Notes: generated by a model from the letters alone, not told the origin. A DNA stretch of 64,000 nt from Pseudocoprococcus catus (GCF_019734885.1 NZ_JAAXCM010000023.1:190586-254585), one strand, 5' to 3'. Positions 1 to 9,113 are shown, numbered from the stretch's first letter. A program made the numbers and translations.

Positions 1-479
1 TTAGCTAGATAAAAAAAACATACAGAAAATGTTATAATTATTAAAGTCTGTCTTATTCTGTTTGAAAATACATTTTTCTCCTTCTCATTCACAGGGCGGT
101 TTATATTTTCTACAGGTTTCATGTAATATAGTATAATAATTTCAAAAACAGAAATTACTAAAGAAAACTCCTTCGATATAGGAAAATACTTAATCATCGA
201 AAGTGTAAAAAACACAACTAAACATGAACAAAGGAAACACACCTTAAAACTATTCATGTGTAACCCGCCGACAAGTGATCGCAAAGAAAAAAATAATAAA
301 AAAAAGGCTGTGCATTCCCAAAACATCTGCATCTTTATAGCTAATATATAACATATAACCATACAGGTTAATAATTCTATCCCTATAAGAAATCCATATT
401 TATATATTTCATAATCTGTTTCAGAGATTGTGTTTTTTTTAACTATGTAGTCGGTTAATAGTTTGGATAGTTTTTCCAT
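1..479 (-). CDS. agrB: AgrB-like autoinducer propeptide processing protease (partial, 3' end outside window)
   Basis: Membrane cysteine protease that cuts and cyclises the AgrD propeptide. The frame opens at an ATG (477-479) and is still open at the left edge (159 codons seen), so only the 3' end is missing. The translation begins MEKLSKLLTDYIVKK and carries the AgrB hallmark LRSLVGGLH around residues 66-74, with His74 and Cys81 seven residues apart, the spacing of the catalytic pair in known AgrB proteins. Several hydrophobic segments follow. It starts 1 nt after the agrD stop codon, so its ribosome site must lie in the agrD 3' end and the two genes are probably translationally coupled. Identification rests on the motif and on the neighbouring agrD, agrC and agrA. 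Confidence 0.9.
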   Translation of the reverse strand, partial: MEKLSKLLTDYIVKKNTISETDYEIYKYGFLIGIELLTCMVICYILAIKMQMFWECTAFFLLFFSLRSLVGGLHMNSFKVCFLCSCLVVFFTLSMIKYFPISKEFSLVISVFEIIILYYMKPVENINRPVNEKEKNVFSNRIRQTLIIITFSVCFFYLA

Positions 480-480
480 A

Positions 481-633
481 TCAATTTTTCTTTAATTTCT
501 GTAAACTATCCGGCATTGGCGGTTGATGATAGATGCACACACATCGGCTATTAATAGCCATTACACTAAATACCATGGCAATACTTGCCATTACACTTGC
601 GTGATTCTTCATAAAAAATTTAATTTTCCTCAT
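481..633 (-). CDS. agrD: AgrD-like cyclic (thio)lactone autoinducer propeptide, 50 aa
   Basis: Quorum-sensing prepeptide. A clear AGGAGG ribosome site lies 6 nt upstream of the ATG at 631-633, and the 50-codon frame ends in TGA at 481-483, just before agrB. The N-terminal half (MRKIKFFMKN, then a hydrophobic stretch) suits the membrane-bound amphipathic leader. The C-terminal half reads SRCVCIYHQPPMPDSLQKL. Aligned with staphylococcal AgrD (core CDFIM followed by DEPEIPTEL), the core is CVCIY followed by HQPPMPDSL, which keeps the Pro-x-x-Pro-x-x-Leu AgrB recognition pattern. The predicted signal is a five-residue thiolactone ring on Cys31 with a short, undetermined tail. A second Cys at ring position 3 is unusual. 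Function is inferred from family and context. Confidence 0.9.
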   Translation of the reverse strand: MRKIKFFMKNHASVMASIAMVFSVMAINSRCVCIYHQPPMPDSLQKLKKN

Positions 634-787
634 TTTATCCTCCTATACTATAAAGTTGACTTTGAGATATTAAAATCATTTTGTTTTAGCTATTATAGAG
701 AAATTTGAAATTAAAATTTTTGTTTTTCAATAACTCATAAAAAATAGCCGATTTCACCACATCGTCCACTTCGATTTAATCTTTAAT

Positions 788-857
788 ATTATACTACCAT
801 CAACAACTATTTTATTTATCTCGTAATTTTTACGATATTATTTGTAACTTTTACGAT
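788..857 (-). promoter_or_regulatory. Probable AgrA (LytTR) direct repeats and agrDB promoter
   Basis: Two near-identical 14-bp boxes read ATCGTAAAAGTTAC (844-857) and ATCGTAAAAATTAC (823-836) on the minus strand. They are 21 bp apart, two helical turns, as expected for tandem LytTR binding. A TATAAT -10 box lies at 788-793. The hexamer 17 bp upstream (AATAAA) is a poor -35, consistent with an activator-dependent promoter. The upstream box overlaps the agrC stop codon. The agrDB leader would be about 150 nt. Confidence 0.6.
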
Positions 858-2152
858 AAATCACATAAAATCACTTTAATAGTAAAGACTTTTTGTTTCG
901 TTTCTACCACTACTGAACCGTGATATTTTGTTGCAACTTTTTGAACAGATTCTAAACCTATTCCATGATACCCAGTTTCTGCTTTACTTGTCACAATTTT
1001 ACCGTTCCGATTTTTAACTAATTTACCATTGTAAGCATTAACAACTGTAATTATCAATACATTCATTTCAAATTTCATAAATAACTTAATATAACGGTTA
1101 TCTTCTGTCACCTGTAACGATGCTTCAATTGCATTATCAAGAATATTCCCCAATAGGATACTTAAATCAGCACTATAAAAAGGTAGTTGCATTGGTATGT
1201 GAATATCCACATTAAACTTTATTTTTTCTTTTAAAGCAATTGCATATTTTGCATTAATCAAAGAATCAACAACTATATTATCTGTTCTTGATATTCCAAG
1301 ATTGTTTAGTGGTACTATATTAATTAATTTTCTTAAATAATCTATTGCTGACTCATTTTGATTATTATCTAACATTTCAATAAGTACAATAACGTGTTGC
1401 TTTATATCATGACGAGCATTCCTGAAGTCCATCATAATATTCTCTTTTTCACGCATATGTTGTGTACATAATTCTAATTGTTGCTCATATACGGCATTAT
1501 ATTTTTCTAGTTCCTTTTCCTTAGACATGACCAGATACAGTTTAAATATGACAATGTTAATTAATAAAATAATTATCAAACTTGTCAGAGATTCTTTGAT
1601 GTGAACCTTTTTGTTAATATCAACACTCAACATAAAGGTGTTATATACAACGAACATGCTTCCTATTGGTATAAGTAATAATGTAATATTATATTTGTTT
1701 GATAAATCTTTAACATTTTCATTTTGGAAAAATTTTTTTAAACAAATAATCATAAATAGTGTGAATAATTTTGAAAACAATGATCCCCAAAATTGCGGAA
1801 CCATGTAATGTATTCCACATAAAACGAACATATATCCAACTAAAAACTCCGCTAACATCCATATCGTATTAATAAGAACTGAAAATACAATTTTTTGTAG
1901 AATTCCTCCCTCATATGTATTTATACAGAGCATACTCACAAGAAAAACATTAATCATGACATTTATATATGCCGGCAATACATTTGTTCTTCCCAATATG
2001 AATTGCCACATAAAATAAAATATCCAAAAAAACTCCCCTATAATCCCTCTTTTGTCTTGTTCAAAAAACGTTTCAAAATAAATTTTCAATATCACAATGG
2101 ATATCAATGTCAGCAATAAGTCTGCACATGCTCCTCCAAAATACCTAAACAA
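851..2152 (-). CDS. agrC: AgrC-like sensor histidine kinase
   Basis: Membrane sensor for the autoinducer peptide. The 433-aa protein has about six hydrophobic segments in residues 1-210, a short coiled linker, an H-box ARHDIKQH with the predicted phospho-acceptor His248, and a GHKL-type ATPase domain (LLGNILDNAIEAS, then GIGLESV). This is the HPK10/AgrC arrangement with a GHKL HATPase_c_5 C-terminus. The ATG overlaps the 3' end of the response-regulator gene by 8 nt, so the two are co-translated. Here agrA and agrC precede agrD and agrB, the reverse of the staphylococcal BDCA order. Confidence 0.88.
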   Translation of the reverse strand: MFRYFGGACADLLLTLISIVILKIYFETFFEQDKRGIIGEFFWIFYFMWQFILGRTNVLPAYINVMINVFLVSMLCINTYEGGILQKIVFSVLINTIWMLAEFLVGYMFVLCGIHYMVPQFWGSLFSKLFTLFMIICLKKFFQNENVKDLSNKYNITLLLIPIGSMFVVYNTFMLSVDINKKVHIKESLTSLIIILLINIVIFKLYLVMSKEKELEKYNAVYEQQLELCTQHMREKENIMMDFRNARHDIKQHVIVLIEMLDNNQNESAIDYLRKLINIVPLNNLGISRTDNIVVDSLINAKYAIALKEKIKFNVDIHIPMQLPFYSADLSILLGNILDNAIEASLQVTEDNRYIKLFMKFEMNVLIITVVNAYNGKLVKNRNGKIVTSKAETGYHGIGLESVQKVATKYHGSVVVETKQKVFTIKVILCDLS

Positions 2153-2870
2153 TAATATCTTCCCCTTTTAATGCACAATAAAGTTCACTCACATTTTTTC
2201 TTCTGTTTTCACTGATTGCTAATGTTGTTCCATCAATTAATTCCATAGAGTCATAAATATATGCAGCTACAAATTTAGGATTAACCAAAAATGATTGGTG
2301 CGTTCTATAAAAATATGTGTTAGCTTCATTTAAGCGTTTCTCGATATCATTCAACTTTCCATAACATTTTCTATTTCCTTTTTTTGTAATAATATAAGTG
2401 ACTCTTCTATCGCTTTGAAAATACATTATCTCATCGATAGGTATCCTGTATGATATTTTGTTATACTGATACTGAAAATATTGAGGGTGATTTAATATCT
2501 CATTTTTGGCAGCCAGAAAATATCTTTGAAAAACATCTGGAACAATAGGTTTTGTTATAAATCTAAAGGCAGATACTTCAAATACTTCTTTTGCAAAACT
2601 TTCATGACTGGTAACATAAATTATCAAAACTTTTTTATCAATTCTACGTATAATTCTAGCAGCCTCTACACCATTTTGTTTTCGCATTTCTATATCAAGA
2701 TAAATAATATCATATCTTTTCCCTTTTTTAATATAATCAACTAATGTACTGCCATCATAAAACACATCTATTTCAACCTTAATAGCAACAATAAGTGATA
2801 GCTTTTCTAACATCTTTTCAATATCTGCTGCAATTAATATATCATCATCACATACCGCAATTTCTAACAT
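2145..2870 (-). CDS. agrA: AgrA-like LytTR response regulator
   Basis: Response regulator of 241 aa. The receiver domain (residues 1-120) has the acidic pocket CDDD (Asp8-10), phospho-acceptor Asp59 in IIYLDIEM, and the switch lysine in FITKPIV. The C-terminal LytTR DNA-binding domain (about 135-235) contains IMYFQSDRRVTYI and FYRTHQSFLVNP, typical of this fold. It lies directly upstream of the sensor kinase and overlaps it by 8 nt. The likely target is the direct-repeat promoter upstream of agrD. An AAGGGG-type ribosome site precedes the ATG at 2870. Confidence 0.88.
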   Translation of the reverse strand: MLEIAVCDDDILIAADIEKMLEKLSLIVAIKVEIDVFYDGSTLVDYIKKGKRYDIIYLDIEMRKQNGVEAARIIRRIDKKVLIIYVTSHESFAKEVFEVSAFRFITKPIVPDVFQRYFLAAKNEILNHPQYFQYQYNKISYRIPIDEIMYFQSDRRVTYIITKKGNRKCYGKLNDIEKRLNEANTYFYRTHQSFLVNPKFVAAYIYDSMELIDGTTLAISENRRKNVSELYCALKGEDIIV

Positions 2871-2897
2871 TTTTTCCCCTTCAAGTTATATCTAGTT

Positions 2898-3275
2898 TTA
2901 GTTGTCTACGTCTCGAACTAAATTCAAAGCATGTTTTATCAACTGCTCTATGTCATATCTTTTAGTCCTAGGACATTCCATTAACACTTTATCAAGTGAA
3001 AAATCTCCTCTTTTAACCCCCGTTAAAAGATAGTTTATATCAATATCCAACTTTTTATTTACAATTACCAGCTTATCAAGCGATAGCCCATGAATGCCTC
3101 TTTCAATTTTTCCATAATAAGCTGAACTCATTTCTAGAATTTCTGCCATTTGTTCTTGTGTATAATTCAATTCAATTCTTAATATCCGAAGTCTTTTTCC
3201 CATATCAATGTACAAGGGTTTTTGACTTTTTCGTAAATATGAATTATTACTGCTTGTTTTTATTTTAGACTCCAT
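2898..3275 (-). CDS. XRE-family helix-turn-helix regulator
   Basis: Small DNA-binding regulator of 125 aa. The start was set at 3275 rather than the upstream ATG because AGAGGTG lies 6 nt before it. The central helix-turn-helix runs through LRIELNYTQEQMAEILEMSS with the recognition region YYGKIERG. The C-terminal 40 residues are not a recognised domain. It ends 27 nt before agrA on the same strand, so it probably heads the agrA-agrC transcript. A role in controlling agr expression is inferred from position only. Confidence 0.8.
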   Translation of the reverse strand: MESKIKTSSNNSYLRKSQKPLYIDMGKRLRILRIELNYTQEQMAEILEMSSAYYGKIERGIHGLSLDKLVIVNKKLDIDINYLLTGVKRGDFSLDKVLMECPRTKRYDIEQLIKHALNLVRDVDN

Positions 3276-3612
3276 AAATTCACCTCTGTATAATAACAAT
3301 ATATATATCATACACATGCAAATGTGACTTATTAACACATATATACTTCTTATTTTAGGTATATATATTACCCATTTAGGAGTCTTTTTATGATATACAA
3401 CCCACTTATATGCAAAATTAAATTATACAGTAAAAAATTAACACTTAATGTATTATGTAAAAATTAAAAGGTTATAAGTAATTTTTTCCTAAACAAAAAT
3501 GTCTCATCAACGAAACAACTTCTCTAATCAGTATAATTATCGTGTTAGATCATCTTTCCTTTTTTATAATAACCAAATAATTTTATGATATTATATATAA
3601 ATGTGGTTTACG

Positions 3613-3678
3613 GGACCCAGTGTCCACCATTCCGTTTTAGAACGGCCGGTTTCCGAGGTAAAACAGTCGTTTTACCTC
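3613..3678. repeat. Cluster of three short hairpins in a gene-free stretch (3,276-3,737)
   Basis: Three stem-loops lie in a row: GGAC...GTCC (3613-3625), CCGTT-TTAG-AACGG (3632-3645), and the perfect GAGGTAAAAC-AGTC-GTTTTACCTC (3655-3678). The local base composition is richer in G+C than the flanks. None is followed by a T-run, so they are not ordinary terminators. They lie just outside the IS66-derived element and could be an RNA structure or a remnant of another mobile element. No gene was seen in 3,276-3,737. Confidence 0.45.
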
Positions 3679-3737
3679 AGTCTTCAATCCGAGTCAATAG
3701 CAAAAGGGTTAAAGCCGGCATAAATGCCCCATTGACA

Positions 3738-4383
3738 GTAAGCGCAAAATAATTCGATGGATTGCTTTGCCCTAAAATTCAGTCCATAATAATCATTAGA
3801 GAATGCAAGCACTTTGCTTCATCTTCTGTTGCTAGAAATGATAGGTGAGAGCCTCTTACTCGATTCGATTTATGGAGGACTGCTCATGAGAAGCAAAAGA
3901 ATACCTGCAGAAGAACAATACCGTCTCATCATGGAATGCCGTCAAAGTGGATTGACAGATCATCAATGGTGTGTGGAACATGACATCAAACCAGGAACTT
4001 TTTACAACTGGGTAAAACGATTACGTCAAAAAAGTTGTATGGATTTACCGGCATCAACCGGACGCAGCCATAGCGCTCCGGAAAGTCAGGAAGTTGTCAG
4101 AGTGGATTTTCATGACACCGACACACTTTCCTATGAACAGCCATTAAATATGATCCCGGCATCTACGAAAAGAAACAACATTTCCGTGGCAGAGCCAATG
4201 AGGCTGTGCTGAATGAGCCGGAGCGTAATCCGGAAACAGATTCGATGAACAGTTGGAACAACTCGCCCCATGAAGCGAGACTGTGAAAGCTAACTGTCAA
4301 AACTAAAATAGAGGAAAACGCTTGCATCTATCATTTTGGTGCAAGCGTAATTTACGAGTAACGTAGCAATATTTTGCGCTTAC
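3738..4383 (+). mobile_element. IS66-family-derived short element with 8-bp target-site duplication
   Basis: The element is bounded by inverted repeats that begin GTAAGCGCAAAATA on each side (3738-3752 and, inverted, 4370-4383). Outside them lies the perfect 8-bp direct repeat CATTGACA at 3730-3737 and 4384-4391. Eight-bp duplications and GTAA-type ends are characteristic of IS66. The 646-bp interior keeps only a tnpA-like gene. tnpB and tnpC are gone, apart from a possible short remnant after 4212. It therefore behaves as a non-autonomous derivative that would need TnpB/TnpC in trans. The perfect duplication suggests a fairly recent insertion. Confidence 0.8.
3886..4212 (+). CDS. tnpA: IS66 TnpA-like accessory protein
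   Basis: Protein of 108 aa starting MRSKRIPAEEQYRLIMECRQ. The ATG at 3886 was chosen over an upstream one because TGGAGGAC lies just before it. Residues 1-50 form the helix-turn-helix of IS66 OrfA proteins (SGLTDHQWCVEHDIKPGTFYNWVKRLR). The C-terminal half is poorly conserved and the final residues are probably altered by the internal deletion of the element. It is the only coding part left of the insertion sequence, so it is unlikely to support transposition alone. Confidence 0.75.
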   Translation: MRSKRIPAEEQYRLIMECRQSGLTDHQWCVEHDIKPGTFYNWVKRLRQKSCMDLPASTGRSHSAPESQEVVRVDFHDTDTLSYEQPLNMIPASTKRNNISVAEPMRLC

Positions 4384-4471
4384 CATTGACACGATTTCAG
4401 GCTGTAGAATACAGTAATCAAGCAGAACAAAGGATTATTCTGCTAAGACCTATTCAATGGCTGTTTTTTTC

Positions 4472-6115
4472 TTAATTACGTACAATTTTACCAGTCATAG
4501 TCTTTTCTATTGCACTGACAAATTCTATTTTTCTAGGATATTTATATGGTGCAGTAGTGGTTTTCACAAAATCTTGTATTTCTTTTTTCAATTCCTCTGT
4601 TCCAACCTTTTCTTCCGATAATACAATGTCCGCCTTGATTATATTTCCCCTAATTTCATCGACTACTCCATAGACTTTACACTCTCTTATATAATTTAAA
4701 TTTGCAAGTACACTTTCTATTTCATAAGGATTAATTTTATATCCCGAAGATTTTATAAGGGTATCATTTCTTCCTATATACCAGTAAGCTCCCATCGCGT
4801 CTCTATAAGCCAAGTCATTAGTATGATAATATCCATTTATAATATGACTAGTTTCTTTTTTTTCACTAACCTGCAAATATGATGCCAATCCGATTGGTAT
4901 TTTTTTGCGACAATCAATTACTATTTCTCCTACCTCACCTATTTCTTCAGAAGTTATAATTTCTCCTGTATTCTTCATTAATTCGATTTTGTATATAGGA
5001 TTTGGATATCCAATACTTCCAGTATTACATTTTCTTTTTTTAAAATCAGCTATAAGTAACCCTGTTTCTGACTGTCCGTATCCATTTGCAATCTTTATTC
5101 CTGTCAATAAATAAAAACGATTTATTATATCCTTTGGAAGTATTTCACCAGCTGAACAAGCACATGTAATTGAAGATAAATCATATTTTTTTATCTCCGA
5201 ACGCAATAACATTCTATACATTGTCGGTGGCATACATATAGTATTAATTTTATATTTTTCAATCATATGTAATATATCTGAACCTTCAAATTTCCTGAAA
5301 TCATACACGAAGACACATCCGCCGGATAGCCACGGTCCGAATAACTTCCCCCATAATGCTTTTCCCCATCCTGTATCTGAAATAGTTAAATGCAATTTAT
5401 CTTGTTCTATATTATTCCAATATTTACCTGTAATATAATGTGCTAGAGGGTACAAATTATCATGTACTACCATTTTAGGTGTTCCTGATGTTCCAGACGT
5501 AAATAAAATAAACATTATATCCATCGCATTATAATCTTGAGGTTTCACTAAGTCATTAGAAAACTTCTCATTTTCTTTATCTATATTTATCCAATTTTTA
5601 TTTCCACCTCGAATAGAGAATCTAAGTATTGTAGTATTAACGCACTCGTTTATCACTTTGTCGGTTTCTTTTTGAAAATCCTCGCCATATAGTGAGATTA
5701 TTGCCTTTGCGTTAGATATATTTATTCTTGCTTTAATATCTACCTCTCTTAATTGACTTACTACTGGAATTGGTATTGCACCAATTTTTATTAGTCCTAA
5801 AAAAATATACCAAAATTGATATGCTCTTCGTAACGCTATCAATACCGCATCTCCTTTTTTTATTCCCTGAGCTGCAAAAAAATTTGCCATTCTATTAGAA
5901 CAGTTTTTTAATTCCTTATAGTTTATGGATTTTTCTATTTTATTTTCATCAATATGCAATATTGCTATTTTTTTAGGATTTATTTCTGCTATTTTATCTA
6001 TGATGTCATATGCAAAATGAAACTTTTCGAGATTTTTAAATGATACTTCACTAATCTTATTCTCAATTATTACCGTATTTATATAGTTTTCCACTACATT
6101 TTCATCTAAATTCAT
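4472..6115 (-). CDS. Acyl-CoA synthetase / AMP-forming ligase (acetyl- or medium-chain acyl-CoA type)
   Basis: Adenylate-forming enzyme of 547 aa that activates a carboxylic acid with ATP and CoA. Visible motifs, in order, are the P-loop LFTSGTSGTPKMVVHD (about residue 205), GYGQSET (about 345), the hinge YIGRNDTLIKSSGYKINPYEIE, and the catalytic lysine in TGKI at the extreme C-terminus. The domain order matches the ACSM/acetyl-CoA synthetase branch; the substrate cannot be read. The protein stops just after TGKIVRN, several residues earlier than usual, about 80 bp from the IS66-derived element, so slight 3' trimming is possible. It has no operon partner: about 800 bp without a gene lies upstream. 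Confidence 0.85.
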   Translation of the reverse strand: MNLDENVVENYINTVIIENKISEVSFKNLEKFHFAYDIIDKIAEINPKKIAILHIDENKIEKSINYKELKNCSNRMANFFAAQGIKKGDAVLIALRRAYQFWYIFLGLIKIGAIPIPVVSQLREVDIKARINISNAKAIISLYGEDFQKETDKVINECVNTTILRFSIRGGNKNWINIDKENEKFSNDLVKPQDYNAMDIMFILFTSGTSGTPKMVVHDNLYPLAHYITGKYWNNIEQDKLHLTISDTGWGKALWGKLFGPWLSGGCVFVYDFRKFEGSDILHMIEKYKINTICMPPTMYRMLLRSEIKKYDLSSITCACSAGEILPKDIINRFYLLTGIKIANGYGQSETGLLIADFKKRKCNTGSIGYPNPIYKIELMKNTGEIITSEEIGEVGEIVIDCRKKIPIGLASYLQVSEKKETSHIINGYYHTNDLAYRDAMGAYWYIGRNDTLIKSSGYKINPYEIESVLANLNYIRECKVYGVVDEIRGNIIKADIVLSEEKVGTEELKKEIQDFVKTTTAPYKYPRKIEFVSAIEKTMTGKIVRN

Positions 6116-6920
6116 ATGTACTACTCCTCACTGTTAAATATAGTCTAATCATGACCGACATACTTTAACATATAAATTTATAATAATTCTTATCTTTGTA
6201 ATTATTCAGAACTTATATGTAATATTTTCTGATTTTTTTCTTCTCATGTCAGTTTTATGGGATTAAAAAAGAAGGTTATTTGCACAGTTGTATTAAGTAC
6301 ATTATTTTTCCCAAATAATCTACATTCAACTTAAATATATAATTCAACCTTCTCTTGATTATCATGGTATATCAGAACTACCTGTCCGATAAAGTCAGAA
6401 CCATGATTCCGCCAACGCAAAGCCACTTTGAGTTTGTCAAGATTAGATCTGCTTTAACGGGGCATTAGCCGTCTTTATAAGCACTGCTCCAGTACGTAAT
6501 TTATCGAAACAAAATCTGTAGCTTTTACTGACTCTCATTCTCTGGAATGATATCTCTTATAATCCAGTTCGGTGGTTCACAGTACACCAGTATAATCACT
6601 CCTCTAAAAAGCTACTAGTTTTTCATACTTTTAAAACACCTCGTATAAACCATAATCAGACAAAACGAGCGTTTTTACGTTTACGCACGATAAACTAAGA
6701 ATTTCCACAAATAGATATTTTTGTATGATGAAACTACCAGATGTATAATTTGTCCTAACATTACTCAAGAAATACAGACCTCTCTCTTAAATAACAATCA
6801 TTTTTTTATATAAAAAAATATAACCCCTTCTTTTCAGAGATTATATTCTTTATCATATAAATAATTATTGAGTTATCTGTAATTGCCATTTTGTAAAATA
6901 AATAACAGACACATAAGCTA
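6116..6920. other. Gene-free stretch
   Basis: About 800 bp of AT-rich DNA without a credible gene on either strand. A more GC-balanced patch around 6,380-6,600 has short coding-like fragments with stops and may be the remains of a decayed gene or insertion sequence, which I could not identify. The downstream part is upstream of neither neighbouring gene's start except the acyl-CoA synthetase, whose promoter should lie near 6,120-6,200. Confidence 0.5.
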
Positions 6921-8129
6921 TTATTTATAAAGTTGATGATCAAAACGAAGAATCATTGCAATCATCATCACTAGCACTCCTGAACATACTATAATCCATT
7001 CTAAAGGAATTATATCTGCCATCGGTCCAAAAATCACCATTCCTATCGGAATAAAGCCAGAATACATAGATCCCATTAATCCGAAAATACGGCCTTGCAT
7101 TAAGCTTTTCACATTTTCTTGAATCAATGTTGTAATCGAAGTTTGTACTATCGTTAGAGCAACACCGTATAATGCCATTAAAATAAGATATAATATAAAT
7201 TTTTTTGTCAATCCCATGCCAACAGCCATTATTCCGAAGATAAATAGCCCAAATACAAGAGTATTTATGCGGCTCTTAAAACCTCGCCATAAACTCATCA
7301 ATAATCCACCCATTATCATTCCAAAAAAACCAATTAATTCTACAGCTGTTAGATACCAATATGTATTGCCATAAACCCTGTTAACTAAAAGACCAGCAAG
7401 AAATCCTGCAGGAACACACAAAAAAGTGAATAATCCATAAACTATAAGTAATTTTCTAATCAGTTTATCTGAAAAAGCAAAATGAATTCCCATACGCATA
7501 TCTTTTATAACTGAAGCTGATTTTTCTATGCTTCTTTGTTTAGGAATCAATACACAGGAAAGTATTCCCACCCCAAATACTGCTGTTAAAATATCAATAA
7601 TTAATGTGGATTGTAATGTACTAAGTGATAATAACAAACCTGCGGCTGCGGGTGCCGCAAATTGGACAAGTGATTGCATAGTGGCATTAATACCATTAAA
7701 ACGCATAAGCTGAGACTCTGGCACTAGTTGAGGTATTACAGCGTTAACAGCAGGTGTCTGTATTCCAGCCCCTACTGAGCGAATTATTGACATTACGAGT
7801 AAACCTCCAAGTAAAAATTTTTCTTCTCTAATAAAAGGCATTGCTAACATCATAATAAATGTAACTGCTGCAATTGATATATCTGCACCAATAATTAATC
7901 TTTTACGGCTATATCTATCGGCCCATACACCACCAATAAAAGACATTAAGAACTGTGGAAGATATGAACAAATACTAAAAGCTGCTACCCACACTCCAGA
8001 TGAAGTATTAAGCGTTACATACCATACAATTGCCATTTGCACAAGTGTAGATCCAAAAAGTGTAACGCATTGACTTATAAGGAAAAGTACTGTCCTACTT
8101 TTCCAATTAACTATTCTCTTTTCAATCAC
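6921..8129 (-). CDS. MFS efflux transporter
   Basis: Major facilitator superfamily protein of 402 aa with about 12 hydrophobic segments. The loop between segments 2 and 3 carries the MFS signature as GGVWADRYSRKRLI. The overall pattern resembles drug exporters of the MFS_3/macrolide-efflux type, but the substrate is not readable. The start overlaps the stop of the upstream AraC-GNAT gene by 8 nt, so expression is coupled to that regulator. Such pairs usually act in export of, and resistance to, a compound sensed by the regulator, which is an inference here. Confidence 0.85.
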   Translation of the reverse strand: MIEKRIVNWKSRTVLFLISQCVTLFGSTLVQMAIVWYVTLNTSSGVWVAAFSICSYLPQFLMSFIGGVWADRYSRKRLIIGADISIAAVTFIMMLAMPFIREEKFLLGGLLVMSIIRSVGAGIQTPAVNAVIPQLVPESQLMRFNGINATMQSLVQFAAPAAAGLLLSLSTLQSTLIIDILTAVFGVGILSCVLIPKQRSIEKSASVIKDMRMGIHFAFSDKLIRKLLIVYGLFTFLCVPAGFLAGLLVNRVYGNTYWYLTAVELIGFFGMIMGGLLMSLWRGFKSRINTLVFGLFIFGIMAVGMGLTKKFILYLILMALYGVALTIVQTSITTLIQENVKSLMQGRIFGLMGSMYSGFIPIGMVIFGPMADIIPLEWIIVCSGVLVMMIAMILRFDHQLYK

Positions 8130-8976
8130 TATTTTTAACCTCCATTATATGATCAGAACGTACAAATCGTTGCGTCGGATAACCGAACTCAATTAATAAC
8201 TCTCTTTCGGCAAAGCCAAGTTGCATTAATTCATTTCTATATCCTGTATCTGCTCTATCATGCTTACGATATGTTGTCGTACTGATTTCACGATCAGGAA
8301 TATACTCTTCAATTAATTTATCCAAAAAAAGTTTTTGAATTCCTTTATTACGATATTGAGGATGTATTCCCATAAATTCAATACTTCCAGTATCATAAGA
8401 AAACGCCATAACCCCAACTACAGTATTTTGTTTTTCTAAAATAAGTGCATTTCTTTGTTCAATGCACACTTTTAGCTTTTCTATATATTCTAGTTCATTC
8501 AAATTGGGATAGCCATCAATCACTAGCCTTACAAGTTCCATCCATGCTGATATATCTTCCATCTTAGCTAATCTAATATCTGATTTTGAAAAATTTATTT
8601 TTACATTCTTACTATGCAATGTAACTCTCAATTGTAAGGGATAAAATTCCTGACGTTCACGATATTCTGCTGGTGTTATTTTATACATTGCTTTAAATGC
8701 TACTGTGAATGCTGGCTGACTTTCATAACCACAGATAAATGCTATTTCAATTATAGGCTTTGTAGAAAAAACTAACAATTTTGCTGCTTCTGTAAGTTGT
8801 CTCCGTACCACGTAATCGTGTATTGTCATGCCAACTGTTTTAGTAAACATTCGATGTATGTAATATTTTGAATAATGAACATAACGTGCGACTGTATCTA
8901 ATTCTACTTTTCCGTCAAGATTATTCTCAATATAGCTTATAACTGCTTCAATATCAATCACTGATTTTTTTTTCAT
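8122..8976 (-). CDS. AraC-type HTH regulator fused to a GNAT acetyltransferase domain
   Basis: Protein of 284 aa with two domains. Residues 1-110 are a double helix-turn-helix of the AraC/XylS type (LDTVARYVHYSKYYIHRMF; IIEIAFICGYESQPAFTVAF; ITPAEYR). Residues about 135-284 are a GNAT acyltransferase fold, with the acetyl-CoA motif in GIHPQYRNKGIQKLF. An AGGAGG-type site precedes the ATG. The MFS exporter follows with an 8-nt overlap. The GNAT part could bind or acetylate the ligand, or act as a sensor. Known AraC-GNAT fusions exist, but the ligand is not predictable from sequence. Confidence 0.85.
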   Translation of the reverse strand: MKKKSVIDIEAVISYIENNLDGKVELDTVARYVHYSKYYIHRMFTKTVGMTIHDYVVRRQLTEAAKLLVFSTKPIIEIAFICGYESQPAFTVAFKAMYKITPAEYRERQEFYPLQLRVTLHSKNVKINFSKSDIRLAKMEDISAWMELVRLVIDGYPNLNELEYIEKLKVCIEQRNALILEKQNTVVGVMAFSYDTGSIEFMGIHPQYRNKGIQKLFLDKLIEEYIPDREISTTTYRKHDRADTGYRNELMQLGFAERELLIEFGYPTQRFVRSDHIMEVKNSD

Positions 8977-9113
8977 TTTTGTGTCCTCCTTTCCGTTGAA
9001 TAGAATAACAGAATCTTAAACCGTTTTTTTTACAATTCTTGCTATGTTATTTAATGAAATAACTTTATATGCAAATATAGCAAAAAATCAATATAATTTA
9101 TCTGTGAAGAAGA

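Noticed and set aside
523-708. Plus-strand ORF of 61 codons
   Set aside because: It lies opposite agrD, has no ribosome site and no domain.
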